From contig JACSVZ010000001.1 in the NCBI GenBank assembly GCA_014706295.1, positions 85,186,237 through 85,250,236 of the forward strand: 64,000 nt of DNA. Direction: 5' to 3'. The notes beneath the pieces were generated by a model. The model made no database searches. It was given only the letters and a program-made list of their open reading frames with translations, and had not been told where the DNA came from. Positions 40,441 to 52,661 of the stretch are shown here, in pieces. Made by a program: the position numbers and the translations under genes. The DNA comes from Lycocorax pyrrhopterus obiensis. Lineage: Eukaryota; Chordata; Aves; Passeriformes; Paradisaeidae. Position 1 is the first letter of the stretch, and every line of letters begins with the position of its first letter.

Positions 40441-41136
40441 CCAAGTCAGGGCCACTGATTCACTTTGCATCACACTCCAAAGAGCTGTGACCTCTTTGGG
40501 TGAGACACAATTTTGGGCATCGTTCCTCAAAGATCCTCAGATCTCTTTTCTACACCGAACCCATACTCTTTTGGTGGGAGGAGGTAGGATGACTCAGTCA
40601 CTCCACAGGATCTCTGTCACTTCTGTCTGATACATACTCTCAGGAAAAGCAGAATGCATCCATGTTCTTTGGTAAACAAAGGGATGTGTGGGAGCATATG
40701 TCCCCTTAGAAGCTTAGAGACATTGCATGGGGAGATGGAGCAGAGCTGAAAACAAAGACCTAATTCCAGTGGTCTTTCAAAAACATCTGGCCAGCACTGT
40801 CTCTTAAAAAAACAGACTGGAGGAATGTAAACATATGTTTGGCCCGTGAAGGAGTCGTTACATAAATGTTAATTATGAAGAGGATTTCCCATGAGTACAG
40901 GGCTTTTGACAGAACTTTGATCTCACGCAGGACACAAGTCTTAGGAGTCACATGCTCTGCCTTAGAGCTGTGCTGACAATTCTGAGCCCTAAGAAGCAGC
41001 AAGGGCATTTGCTGTAGCACAGGAACAGAACAAGCTTTGATGATTGAAAGTGAAGTTTGCACAGCATCATATTGAAGCAACTCTGTGTAATTAAACAGTT
41101 CCACTGGTCAGAACATGCAAATATCTGGCTATGATC

Positions 41137-41187
41137 CCAAAATGGTGAGGCAGCTTCCCTTAGGTCACTTAAAGAGGATATCTGAGC
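41137..41187 (+). repeat. 51-bp dispersed element, copy A
   Basis: This matches copy B (48568-48618) at 46 of 51 ungapped positions, same orientation, sharing ccaaaatggtgaggcagctt. Flanking sequence shows only weak resemblance. It is not a repeat family I recognise. Confidence 0.7.
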
Positions 41188-42869
41188 ACTGTCATTTCAT
41201 TTGGCATAGCAAGGGCTATGGAGCCATTACATTTTTGCTGTTATGGGACTGAGATTCTTCTCTTTGCTTTCAACATTTTGAGCTGTTATGATCTGACTTT
41301 CATGCCTTTTTCCTCCACAGTCAGGAGGGATTCAAGTTAAACTGACCTTTCCAAAGGGATGCTGAGATTCTCACATGGCTAACATGACTCCAGGCTCCTA
41401 CAAAGATCACAAGAACAGGGGACGACCTTAGGCTTTCTTTGCTGTGAATAGTGCCATTTAGAGAAGAGAGTGACTCACCATGTCCAAAGTGAAGCCTCTC
41501 CTCAAACCATTGGGGTGAAGGCACCAGAGCACCAGTTCAATAATCACCTTGTTTGCTTAAACAGACACCATGGGCCTCTTCTTCTCCCACTATGGCCACC
41601 CCATCCTCCTGCACCACCCTTGGTCATGCAACACTTGTGCAGCTGGGTGATGAATCTGAACAGGGAACTTACCTGGCTGAAAAATAAGGCTGGTGTTTAT
41701 CAGGCCTTTTTTGCAGTGTTACTTTTTCATTTGGATCAGAGTTCCCTGTTCCAGTTTGTGATGTGGCTCCAAAGTCTGTCAGCAGAGTAAAGGCAATGAG
41801 AGGTGAGAATGTTCAGAGTGGGAGTTCAGGGATATGAAAACCATGGGTCTTTGGTGTCCAGTGAATGAATATTGAACCATGCTTTTGGACTGATACCTTC
41901 TGTCTGCCTTGCCTGTTAAACTCTTACTGCATGTGGTGCTCTATAAATAATGTCTTTGGAAACTATGGCAAGCCTATTTTAAAAGAGGAACACAGTTACT
42001 GAATTTCCACTGTGATTTATTTGCCAGCCCTCCTACCTCCCCAGTGGCTAAACATCTCAGTTACATATTTCACAAATGTGAAACAGAATACTCCACTGCT
42101 TTTTCCTCCATTCTTAAATGAAATTGTGAGAATTCAGCCTTTCAAAATGCCTAAGAAAGGCAGCAGGACTTCTGCTCAGGAAGAAAGAGAGTGATCTAGA
42201 TTTAAGGCTTTAGGGGGTTTCAAACAGCGAGAAAGAGTTGAAACATTTAAAAGACATGATTCCTAAGCAACCTTTTCATTGAAGAAGTGTTTTATATATC
42301 AGAATTTCTGACCATATATAAGGGGTTGCATGGGAGTTCTATACTGGCACTGGAGAGAGTTTGTAGTCAAAAGGTAAATGAACACTTCGACTTAGTTAAG
42401 TTATTAATTCTGAAAATAACATTTTTATTCCAATCAGTAAAACATGAGTTACAATTCTGAAGATTATACAATTCAAAGTGTATTTATTTGCAGTAAAAAT
42501 CTGTCTCCAAAGGAGGAAATAGTGGTTTGTTCATAACATTGGCTCTGAAATATACTCAGCAGTGTCAGAGGGCCAGCTTTTCCAAGAAGATGATTCTGTG
42601 AGTGCCACTGGTACCCAAAGAGTAGGTGATATATTATGCATCCTTGATCTATGTCTTCTAGCTACATTACCTGCTCTCCTACTGATGTAATAACAAGGAG
42701 TCAAAACCTCAGCTGTATTTAATATTGACTCACAAGCTTTTGTCACAGGCAAGCATGACTTCCTGATGTCTTTGACACCCAGGAATGAAGGATGACTGAG
42801 AGACCTATAAATCTCGAAGTCCTGGTTTAGACATAACAGAGCGAAGGAGAGAATATTATGACAACGTAG

Positions 42870-43112
42870 CATTTACATGGTCAAAGTACTATAGCTGTAA
42901 TAACATCTCAAATACCCTCATAAAGCTAAGGAGTAAACACTATTATCTCCACACAGAAGCTTGCCAAAGGTGATATACCCTGGAATTTATTTTAAGTAAG
43001 TTTAAGCTCTTCAGTTTCCCTCTGGAAACTAATAAGCCATTGAGAAGCAAACTTGTAGCAGAAGTAAGAATAGATACTGGGTCTTGCTGGGATTCAAGCC
43101 CATGCCACCTCA
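42870..43112 (+). repeat. MIR-like ancient SINE, decayed
   Basis: Segments in MIR order are visible: atttacatgg, ctattatctccac, gaagcttgccaaaggtgata and gctgggattcaagcccatgcc. These correspond to the MIR core and 3' half (tttacatg ... tattatcccc ... acttgcccaaggtcaca ... gggattcgaacccagg). An insertion or divergent stretch separates the last two parts. Confidence 0.5.
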
Positions 43113-44582
43113 CAACTATCAGAATTTCCTGTCTGAGAGGTAGCTGGAAGCTATATTAAAAGCTGGAGTTTAAGTTGTGTCTGCACAGTTGTCTGGAATT
43201 TGTCTCCTGCAAATTGTCCTTCATTTGGTGTGTCCCTGAAAAGAAGTAATCTTTGTTTCCACTTCTAATGATAAACCACAAGTTAAAACAAGCAGGTTTT
43301 TCCTTGAATGGCAACCAGCTAGTATTATACAATTTGTTATCAGATCAAAGCAAACAAGACCTTAGCCCTTGGACAGTACATCATAGAGCCATACCTTTCA
43401 CATGGAAAGGAGGAGGAAGGGGGAGGAGAATACATATCCTGCTTTGCTCTCCAGATGTGACTGCAGGTACTTTAAACCACAATTATGGAAGTGGCTAAGC
43501 TCTTTGACTTTCATACTGATGGGGTGTCTCCCCTCCTCAGCCTATTTCTGGGTGCTGTAAATATTGTTCTCCATGTAGCACGAAAGCAACTGATCCACAG
43601 CCTTGCTGTCTAATGACTCAAAAAAATGTAAGGACAGATAGAAGCCATACCCATTTCTGAAGTCACTTGCTCAGCAAATTAGTACAGATTGATGCAGCCT
43701 TTATACCTTAGCAATAATCCTTGCTGCCCCTGAAGGATCATGTTATGACAGGTGCCCTTCCCTCAACCTGCCCCTTCCCGTGCCTTGCGAGACACAGACA
43801 GACCAGAGTTCAACTTGTCACCTGTAGGAAGCCTGTGACAAAAACAGAGGATACTTTGCCAAGCTGATAGCTCTGTTGTTAACATTTTTAATTCTTTGCA
43901 TTTTACATTAAAGCCCAGCTTCTGGAATTGAGTAGTTATGTGAGAAATCCAACTTTTGTTTATTTCTTTGGAAGGTTTCTAGTGTTCAGGTTTGCAAAGA
44001 AAGGACTTCTGAATTCAGGGCTCAGAAGTTAGGAGGAAGGGGAACCCCTCTCCGTAATTGCTACCTATAGGAAATGGTGAGATTTTTAAGCAAATTTCAT
44101 GTTAATGAAATATGAGTCATGTTGTTTTAAGATCTGGGCTGCTGATAGTGCCTCTTTTAATGTCCTTTGCATAGTCCCACAGACTCTTTCACATCTGGTC
44201 ATAGACCCAGTGCACAGTTTGTATTATTTAATAGTAGTACAACAGGTTTCCTGATACCTGCTTATATCTCAGAAGTCATGTCAGATAGGCACTGCTTGCA
44301 CCTCCACAATTAGTTATTTTCCTTCCAAGTAAAGGAAGAGCTTTAGGCCAACGTGGATCGCACATCTCAGAGGTGGTGGCTTTTCCCCACTTCCCTCAAT
44401 ACAGAGTTCTCATCAGCACTAATAGTGAGCTCAGTACACAGCACTCTTATTCTTAAAATGATTCTTGCTGTAGGGCTTCAGCTCAGCATCACTTTGGCTC
44501 TAAAGGTGATCCCCTTTCCACATGCTGTTCACACTTTTTGTTATAGCATTTTGAGCAATTACAGATACGTTACAGACTAATT

Positions 44583-44680
44583 TATCCCTCACAATCCCCC
44601 TCAGAGCTGTGCAAATGTGTTTTATTACCCTTCCTTTACTGACAGAGAAAGCAAGACATGGAGATTAAAAGCAATAGTCT
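44583..44680 (+). repeat. Possible MIR/L2-like fragment, decayed
   Basis: ccctcacaatccccctcagagc, then ttattaccc, then actgacagagaaagcaagacatgg and gagattaaaagcaa parallel the MIR consensus (cctcacaacaaccct ... ttatcccc ... acagatgaggaaactgaggca ... gaggttaagtaac). Confidence 0.42.
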
Positions 44681-45219
44681 CTCCTTTGTTCTTATTCTTG
44701 GAAAAGAGCCAAATTTATTAAATTCTGGCTGAAGGTGGGGGAGGAAAGTCAAGATGTGAGGACTGGTCTGGGACAAACTCCTCCCATTCCTTGAAGCCTG
44801 TTAAAAGCAATTCTGCCACAACCTTTGAAGATCAGGTCTCTGGGAGGTCCTGGAGATGACAAAAAGACATAAGATGGAGCTTTGTGATGATATAAATTTT
44901 CCATCAGTCTGAGTTGAAGGTTGCAGTTTGTCACTGCAGAGACACAGTTCATAAGGAGCCTGTATTTACAAGAGCAGTGAGGTGGCTGTGAGAAGTGACA
45001 GGGCTTCAGAGTTCACTGAACTGAAGTGGACCTTGAGAGAAGGAGCTGCTGTTAAAGAACTGGGAACAAACACCATGAAAAGCAGGATGGTGGAAGGTTT
45101 GCTGTGACACCAGTGAGCCCTCCCTGCTTTTACTGCAGCTGAATTGTTCCTGCCTTGCAGAGGGAAAGGCCAATCCATTAGGAAAGAGAAAATTGCACTG
45201 ATTCAATCAAGCAGAATTT

Positions 45220-46180
45220 GGAATGCATTTGCAGTAACTCTTAGTTAACAAGATATGCTATCCAAATATGGTGGGGGCCAAAACAGGGCCTCTAACTTAT
45301 ATCCTAGTGGGAATGTCGGAGTGATAGAGAAGTATCGTCCCCACCCCCTGGGGACAATGCATTCCTTGTGGGATCTGGATAGGATTCCCCAAGAGAATTA
45401 TGAATTCTATGTTAGATGACGAACTCCTATACTTAAAAAACCAACTGAATAAGTGTCTAACTGATACATGGTAAAAATTCTGTGTTCTTGCACTTAAATT
45501 TATGCCACAAACCAGTCTTTCTCCATCCAGCTGTCTGTCTCAGTAAGGGCTCCAATTTCTGGAAAAGGAAGGAGATGCCTCTATACATAATCTATTTCAG
45601 ACTCAGTTGACCTACCACTGTCATTCCAGAGGAGCAGAGAGAAATATATGGTTCCTCTGAACTCTGTAATTCTGTGAATTTGTTTAGGATTTAGAAAACA
45701 GGGTGATATATATCTTCTAAATGTCAATGACAAGATAGATAAGTGTTCCCTCCTTAACCTACAATTTTCTTTTAAAGTGTCCCTGTCTGTTTACTGTCTC
45801 TTCTTGTTTCTTGTGTTCAGACTTGAGAAATAAAACCTGCTGGTGTATTCAGCACAGACAGCCCTGATCCCAGCCATGATCCCTGACTTCTCAGAACTGC
45901 ACTGGTAATAGTGTCAAGCTCTGTTGAAAACTCATGCAAGGAGAGTCCAAACATCATTCATGTAGCTCTGTGCCTTCACTCCCTATATCCAGGACAGTCA
46001 TTAGCCCAAATGTTCTGTCCTGAGAGTGATATTTCTTCTTGTCTTCCTGTTTTCTTCACTGATTTTATTTAGCTTGGTATCCAGTCATTCAGTTTATATT
46101 CTGATCTAATCTCTCTGATCACTGTGGACAAAAAGTGCAAAAATCTCACTCAGGCAGTGCATCTTTTTTACAGTAAGTGT
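45220..46180. other. Intergenic stretch, nothing recognised
   Basis: No coding exon, RNA gene or clear repeat was recognised. A short phrase near 45655-45680 (ctctgtaattctgtga) faintly recalls a CR1 3' terminus but is too short to call. Confidence 0.45.
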
Positions 46181-46185
46181 GGTGA

Positions 46186-46364
46186 GGCACGGGCACAGGT
46201 TGTCCAGAGAGGTTGTGGGTGCCCCATCTCTGGAAATGTTCAAGGCCAGGATGGATGCGGCTTTTAGCAACCTGGTCTAGTGGGAGACGCCTCTGCCCAT
46301 GGACTATAGGTTCTTCAAAGGTCCCTTCCAACACAAACCATTTTATTATTCTATGGTTCTATTA
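46186..46364 (+). mobile_element. CR1 LINE 3' end
   Basis: Typical CR1 phrases appear in order: ggcacgggcacaggttgtcc, agaggttgtgggtgccccat, ttcaaggccaggatggatg, gcaacctggtctagtgggag, aaggtcccttccaacac and the end ttctatggttctat. It is 5'-truncated with an intact 3' terminus. Confidence 0.92.
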
Positions 46365-46439
46365 CAGAAGTATGTTCATAGAGCAGCTCATAAGCAGAAT
46401 TATGCCTTTTCTGCAAGATGAGGGCTATCACACATTTAG

Positions 46440-46940
46440 ATAAGGCTTGGCAGGCTGTATTCTCTCTTTCTGCTCTCACAGAATCTCTTCCTGCAGCTGC
46501 ATTTTTCCCTTCACCTTTTTATTTACCTTTGTTCCAACTAAGACTGCACCACAGTGTTGGACCTCCTCACCTACCTCCTTTTGGCCTTGGCCAAGCAATC
46601 CAGTTGTGTTAAGAGGAGGATTGAGCTTCAGGGATCCCCAAAATTGTGAAGTTTTTTTCTTTTGTCCTTCTGCCCCTGGACAGAAAAGCACTGCTGTTCC
46701 AGCAGTTTACTGGAGTGTTGGAACTGTTGGGAGGCCTCTGCTCTTTGTTCCTCTGCAATTCTTTACTTTTAATTTTTTAACCATTTGTTGCCATCTCTTT
46801 CCTACTTTTCAGTCACTGTTCCCTGTAGTCCTTTGGCTTCTCCTTTTGTCCACCTCCTTTCATTTTTCATCCCTTCTTAGTTTCCGAGGGAGTGCATTGT
46901 TGGTGTTTCAGAGATGGTCTGGTCCCCATCCCTAAGACAC
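46440..46940. other. Pyrimidine-rich (plus-strand) stretch
   Basis: This half-kilobase is strongly C/T-rich on the plus strand and so yields a 162-codon open frame rich in Phe, Ser, Pro and Leu. I see no domain or homologue, and composition alone explains the open frame. Confidence 0.45.
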
Positions 46941-47691
46941 AGGGACAAAACAGAGAGTGGCCAAACCATTAAATGAAGAGCCATCTCCTGTTGTTTGTTT
47001 CACACATGGCCTCTCCTAGCTTCACCTCATGGCCCATGCTCTTGCACTGAAAGGGACAGTGGCCTAAAGAGTTTGTCTGTTTGGGGTCACATAGGAAAGC
47101 TTTGGGGAGCTGTCAGGCCTTGTGTGATTTAGGCTGGACAGTCAGTGTAGAACAGTTCCCTTGCTGAGAGCACAACAATATGGAGCTTTTGTGGAATGCA
47201 GGGAGGGAATAAGGGCAATGCTCAAATAAAAATCAGAGGTGTGGATGACATGAAGATATTTTCTTCATCTCTGCAATCCCTTCACAGCTTCATTCTTCTC
47301 CACCTCTCTCCCCACCAAGGCCATACTGTCTGTCCAGTGCAGTGGGATGCTTCTGCTGACACAGATGGAATGGTGATGATGTAGTGATAGTGGAATTTCC
47401 AACTCCTTACACAACTCTGCATGTTAATATGTAGAGATGCTTCCTCTGCATATTTAAACGCACAGCACTTAAACCAAGCTACAGACTCTCTTCACATCCC
47501 TTATACATGCACATATGCCCTCTTTTTCTGAGTCAGACTTTCAAACAGCACATTCTTGCTGCCTTGTGCTTGCTCTTCAAGTCACACTGGCCATCCCAGT
47601 GGATTTGTGGCTGCTGTACATCACTGGAATAGGGCAGCCAGCACGCACCGTGGAGAGAACCTGAGCAGCTGAGAGGAAGAGAATTTACTTT

Positions 47692-47972
47692 TAGAGAATC
47701 ACAGAGTCACTAAGGTGGGAAAAGTCAATGAGTCCACCCATTAACCCAGCACTGCCAAGCCCAATACTAAGCCATGTCCACAAGTGCCATATCTATATGT
47801 CTTTTTAACCCTTTAGATAAAAAAAAAAAAAATTCCTAATATCAAATCTAAACCTTCCCTGGCACAACTTGAGGCCACTTCCTCCTGTCACTTGCTACCT
47901 GGGAGAAGGGACCCACCCCCACCTCACTACAACCTCCTTTCAGGCAGCTGTAGAGAGTGATAAGGTTTCCTT
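47692..47972 (-). mobile_element. CR1 LINE fragment with internal A-run
   Basis: It begins gagaatcacagagtcactaagg. It later has ctaatatcaaatctaaacct, ccctggcacaacttgaggcc, cacctcactacaacctcctt and agagagtgataaggtttcc, all standard CR1 phrases read in reverse. A run of 14 A sits at 47819-47832 inside it. The region right of about 47972 diverges, marking the 5' truncation. Confidence 0.9.
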
Positions 47973-48183
47973 TATGGTATTTTTTACATGCACTGCTCCA
48001 CGTGAAACAGCTATGTAGCTGTAACGAGCCAGTGTTGTGCCATTTACAGAGCTGTTTAAACAAAAGCCCGCCAACCTAAAACACTTAATTCTGGCTGCAA
48101 TTAAATTTGATATCTACCTGCAGTCACTGTTGGAATCCTATGGCTTTTCCAGCGACTGCTAATGACTGATGAGGTGCCCAAGA

Positions 48184-48380
48184 TGAGCTATTCCCTGGGT
48201 CATATAACCCACACACTGCTATTGATCTTGTTAACACAGATTTTGGTGAGTGCAGTTGAATATGCTGCTTTGAGATCTCCAAAATGCTTTCTTCAGTGGG
48301 TGCTAATCCTGAGCTACCAAAAAAACCCACAGGTACAGGAAAGGCAGATCATGTTCTGCAAATCATACACTGGGATCTAG
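48184..48380 (+). CDS. Hypothetical short ORF with signal-peptide-like start (uncertain)
   Basis: From the ATG at 48184 the frame reads MSYSLGHITHTLLLILLTQI and then LVSA. This is a short polar start, a hydrophobic Leu/Ile-rich core and small residues at a possible cleavage site, after which it runs to a stop at 48378-48380. I recognise no family. It sits 300 bases before the coding-like segment at 48681, so the two could be parts of one dead or unknown gene. A Leu-rich stretch of this length is also common by chance. Treat as weak. Confidence 0.15.
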
Positions 48381-48567
48381 CCAAGTACAAAAGAAACAAA
48401 ACAAGACCCGCAGCCAGGCCTTTGAAGGTAAAATGTGTGAAACATTTGCTTCTGTTAAAAATACTCTGACTGCTTTTTTTGTGTGTCAGTCTTCCTGCAA
48501 AATCATTTGCCTCTACGGCCTTTTTTTTTCCCAGCTTTGGACACAAAATACACACTTTGGATGGCTG

Positions 48568-48618
48568 CCAAAATGGTGAGGCAGCTTCTCTTAGGTCGCT
48601 TAAAGAGATAATCTGAGC
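48568..48618 (+). repeat. 51-bp dispersed element, copy B
   Basis: This is the partner of the element at 41137-41187, 7.4 kb away in the same orientation. It lies about 60 bases before the possible acceptor of the coding-like relict at 48681. Whether the two are related is unknown. Confidence 0.7.
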
Positions 48619-48680
48619 CTTATCAGTTGGATTCTGTCATGCAGTGAGGGGAATGTAAGATTTTTCTGCTTCCCTAACAG

Positions 48681-49214
48681 TACAGACTCTTGCAATACTT
48701 CAAGCAAACCGTATTTTCATAGCTTGTTTTCAGAAGGGACTGCATTATGAGCTAGCCAGAAAACTAAAGCCAAGCTGGTTATCTCATACAGCTTGCAACA
48801 TTGTTGAGAAGCCAGTTCCCTTGTGGCTAAGATTTTCCAAAGATACGGATGACTTGAATGCACTAACGTCTTTAATATCTGAGTGGCCTCCACAAAATAT
48901 CTCAGAAAGTCTGTTTTTGGAAAAACTTTGCTCCTCTTCTGTGAAATTGAGCCCTTCTCAGTTGTCACAGGTTAAATGGGCAGTAACAAAAATCACAGAC
49001 ACTTTTAAAAACCTTGGCTAAGTTATTCTTTGACCTTATAGTTATTATGGATGTTTTAAAAGACCCTGCAAACTTGTTTGTATTATTAGAATCTACCAGC
49101 ATTAATCCTGAAGCCTCCTCAGACATGTCTTATTTAGATGTGGATTTAAGCAAGCAAATAAGAACCTATTCAATATGGAAATTGGGAACACTTCAGCAGA
49201 ATTATCAAAGCTGA
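48681..49214 (+). pseudogene. Unrecognised coding-like segment with a frame break
   Basis: A frame open from 48659 to a stop at 49019-49021 has a good acceptor-like sequence (a T/C-rich stretch ending cctaacag) at its start. A second frame, offset by one base and open from 48987, carries on to a stop at 49212-49214. The two overlap at about 48987-49018, as expected if a single-base indel broke one frame of about 178 codons. The translation (for example ISEWPPQNISESLFLEKLCS and later DLIVIMDVLKDPANLFVLL) is rich in Leu, Ser, Lys, Asp and Val and low in Cys and His, more protein-like than other open frames nearby. It loosely recalls helical extracellular (GAIN-type) regions of adhesion receptors, but I cannot name a homologue. 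No GT donor is obvious. It could be a pseudogene exon, an old retrocopy or chance. Confidence 0.27.
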
Positions 49215-50639
49215 CTTTAGTTTATTTCCTGAGGTAAACATGAGTAGTATCTTCCCTCTCCTATTAACTTTCTAGCTCCTCAATAAAACATTATAGAGAA
49301 TTAGATTCTTCTCTGTTGCCAGTTTGAACAGGAAACATTTAGTGCTGGTGAATAGTAAGTATTTTCCATATGCAAATTTGCTCATTTGCTGCCCCTTACT
49401 TCTTGTTAAGGGAAAGGGTCATTTATTCTGCTTAAAGCTTTCCCTCAGAGCTATTCAAATTAACAAGATGCTAAGTGTTTTACTGAGGAGGGTCTGTAAT
49501 TTCCTCAGCTGGTACAGCTGGAAAATCGACATTTATTTTTTCTGTGCTCAGAAATTACTGGGACGGAGACATACATTTGCTATGTAAAATACATTGTTAG
49601 TTTCTCAGCATGTATCATGATGCTGGGTCAGAGTTAAGAAGGTTAATGAAATATTTAAAGTGAATTTTTGCATAGCCTTTTTTTTACTACTGCAATGGAT
49701 AAACCACAAAGCCAAGAGCATGTTTCTGTAAGGTATTTAATCAGGTGTTTTCATCCTATAGAATGTATAGAGGCTATTATCAAGATGTTCTTACACCACT
49801 TGAATGAGATTAAACTCTCTATAAATACTCTTTTAAAGGCAAATTTGAAATTTGCTTCTAAGGTTGTATTGCTGTAGTAATGAGCAGCAGAGCTGATGTC
49901 TCTCTGAGCTTGCTTTAATTTATACTATTATTGAGGCCAAACTGGCTGTAGTTGCTTTTGGGCTTGAGATTTTTAGAGGAGATGCACTTGTGTCACCCCT
50001 GTCAGTCCAAAATTCAGTGGAGCTCAAGGGCTCTGAGTATGTTGTGTATAACAAAGACAGTATTTCTGACTAGGTTCCCTGGTCCGAGACATCCAGACAA
50101 AGGCATTATGTAATGTTGAGTTTTGTCTCCATTTCCTTGCAGAACTCCTCGAGCAATGGAATTTCTTGAATGTCATCAAAAGAAGTCAGACCCAGATGTG
50201 GACTGTTCCTGCTTGATATGCCAGCAGTGAAGCTAGCTTTTTGTAGTTTCCCATGCTGCAGTGAGAGAAGGATTAAAAACTAAGGTATTTGAACACTGTG
50301 AAACTACACACAAATAAAGAAGTGGATATATTCAAAAGGGTTCTTTGCAAATGAACAACAAAAAAAAGTCACCACTTTGACACGGCCAGGCTTGAAAAGA
50401 ACATGACAAGATCAAATAACAGCTGTACCCACTGGAGCTGGAACCAAAACAAACTGGTCCACTTCATTTTCTATTTCACAAACAAGGAGTTTGGTTGATA
50501 AAAATGCTCTTAAGCCTTTTTAGCTCCGTGGTAGATACAAGATTGCTCCAAAGTGGCTTTAGAGGAGCAGGCTGTACTGGTGGAGCATGGTGACAGTTTG
50601 ACTTTTTTCTAGGCAGTGGGTTAGGCACCTGCTGAACAG

Positions 50640-51174
50640 GTCATAGAAGCATAGAGTCATAGAATGGGTGGAAAGGGACCTTTGAAGATCATCTCGTTCC
50701 AACCTCCCTGCCATGAGCAGGGGCATCTTCCACTAGATCAAGTTGCTCAGAGTCCCATCCAGCCTGGCCTTGAATGTTTCTAGGGATGGGGAACCTATCA
50801 CTTCTCTGTGCCAGTGTCTCACCACCCTCACAGTAAAGAATTTCTTCCTAATACCTAATCTAAACCTGCCCTACTTCAATTTAAAGCCATTTCTTCTTGT
50901 GCTGCACTACATGCCCTTGTCAAAAGTATCTCTCAATCTTTCTCATAAGCCCCCTTTTACTGAAAGGCTGCAATAAGGTCTTTTGGAAGCCTTGTCTTCT
51001 CCAGGCTGAAAAACCTCTTCTCTTGGCCTTTCCTCACAGGATATGTACTCCAGCCCTCTGATCACTTTTGTGGCCCTTTTCTTGACCCACTCCCACAGGC
51101 CCACGCCTTTCCTCTGCGGATGACTCCAGGGCTGGATGCAGTACTCCAGGTATGGTCTTACCAGAGTAGAGTAT
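50640..51174 (-). mobile_element. CR1 LINE fragment (about 535 bp)
   Basis: It opens tcatagaagcatagagtcat and aatgggtggaaagggacctt. It then follows CR1 in reverse: ccaacctccctgccatgagc, atcaagttgctcagagtccc, ctccaggctgaaaaacctct and ctccagggctggatgcagta. It is one of the longest CR1 copies in the window, with the 3' end at the left and a 5' truncation near 51174. The 77-codon frame at 50743 is an antisense shadow. Confidence 0.95.
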
Positions 51175-51179
51175 AGATA

Positions 51180-52655
51180 TGAGAACCATCACTACAAGCC
51201 AAACACAGTCCGAAAAAGCCTTGGGAGTCTACATATCTGTTTGATTTCTATTCTGCATTTAGAGTCAGAGGCTGCCATCTTCAGTGAACTCATCATTAGC
51301 AGGATGAGAATGATATGGGACAAGTCTCTGACTCTGTTTCTGCGATGGTAAAGCTGAAGTAATTCTGACTGTTGGGATGTTTTACCGTGAGTGAGCACTT
51401 TTGGGCATTTAACTGTTTATTTAATTCCTTCAGCAGAATCACTGATGTCAACAGCAGCCAAGCATGGCCTCAGCTGGCTAGTTACTAGATAAAGAAGACA
51501 AGATAGCAGTTTTGGGGGAATTTGACACGCACACAGCACCACTGATCTTCTCACAGTGGTGCAGTGTAGAAAGATAAACTGCAGTGGTTTTAACAGTACA
51601 GGAACCTGACATCTGAGACAGAGATGGTTTAACATGTGTATTTTAGAGGCATCACAATCTATTTGTTTGGGAATTTGTTTGATTGTTATCTTTTAAAAAT
51701 CTGGAAATCAACTTTCTCCTTTGTTGCAGTAGAGGATTTTTCAGCAGTTTCAGCAAAATAAATATAAGGCATGGGATCTTGAACAGATATGGTTTTCTTC
51801 AGGATATGTGTCAGAAATTGGAGTTAATGGGTAGCAAAACTGAAATAAATGAAAATTCTACCTTAAATGGCAAACAAAATGCTTTAAAAATGGGTTAAGA
51901 CCCATTTTTTGTTTACTTTATGTAAGACTTATGCAAGTTCTCCAATCTCTTTTCCAGGATAAATGTAAACCAGACAAACTCTTTTTAAATCTTCTCCAGT
52001 CATCATGAAGAAACAAAGAATGACATCAGGCTTAAAAATCTCTGCCTAGATTATCAGCTGAAAAACATCTTGCTAAAACCATTTTGCCCACCAGATTGGA
52101 GAATTGTGGTCATTTGTAATTGCAAATAACCCAGCCATGCTAGTTAGGGCTCTCAATATTTTTAACATTATAAATGGGTATGCACAAGTCAGTGTGTGCC
52201 TCAGCAAAAAGGGACGGCAGGAATCCACCAGCTTAAAAGGAGGATTGCATTACGCACAAAAGGGAAAAACCTGTTCGTTGTAAATGGTTTCATTTGTATC
52301 TCACAGCAAATTAGATTCCTTCAAAATCTCCTCAAGGGAGTGTGGCATCATGAAGCCTTTCATCAGGGGCCCCAGACTGGGCTCTGCTTCAAACTTCTTC
52401 AGAAGAACAGAACAAACATCCTCCTTCCACTGAGCCGGATGTTTTCCAAAGGTAGAACAAGGTATCCTCTGTACCTCAAAGGGAGGAAGGATCACATAAC
52501 ACCAGGCAAAAATGTGAAGTTACCAGTTTTTACAGGCTTTTTTATTATTGTTACTTTTTTAAACCAGGAAGCTTTTCCACATCCCAGTTAGAGCTATGAA
52601 GTTCTATGGGTTTCCTCTGCTTTGGATGTACTGACATTCAAATCCCAGGCTCTCA
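51180..52655. other. Intergenic stretch, nothing firm recognised
   Basis: A 131-codon plus-strand open frame (52196-52591) has no recognisable domain and is crossed by minus-strand open frames. I see no exon boundaries that would make it a gene. Confidence 0.45.
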
Positions 52656-52661
52656 AACACA

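Noticed and set aside
46447..46935. 162-codon plus-strand open frame
   Set aside because: Explained by a pyrimidine-rich strand; no domain, no convincing exon boundaries.
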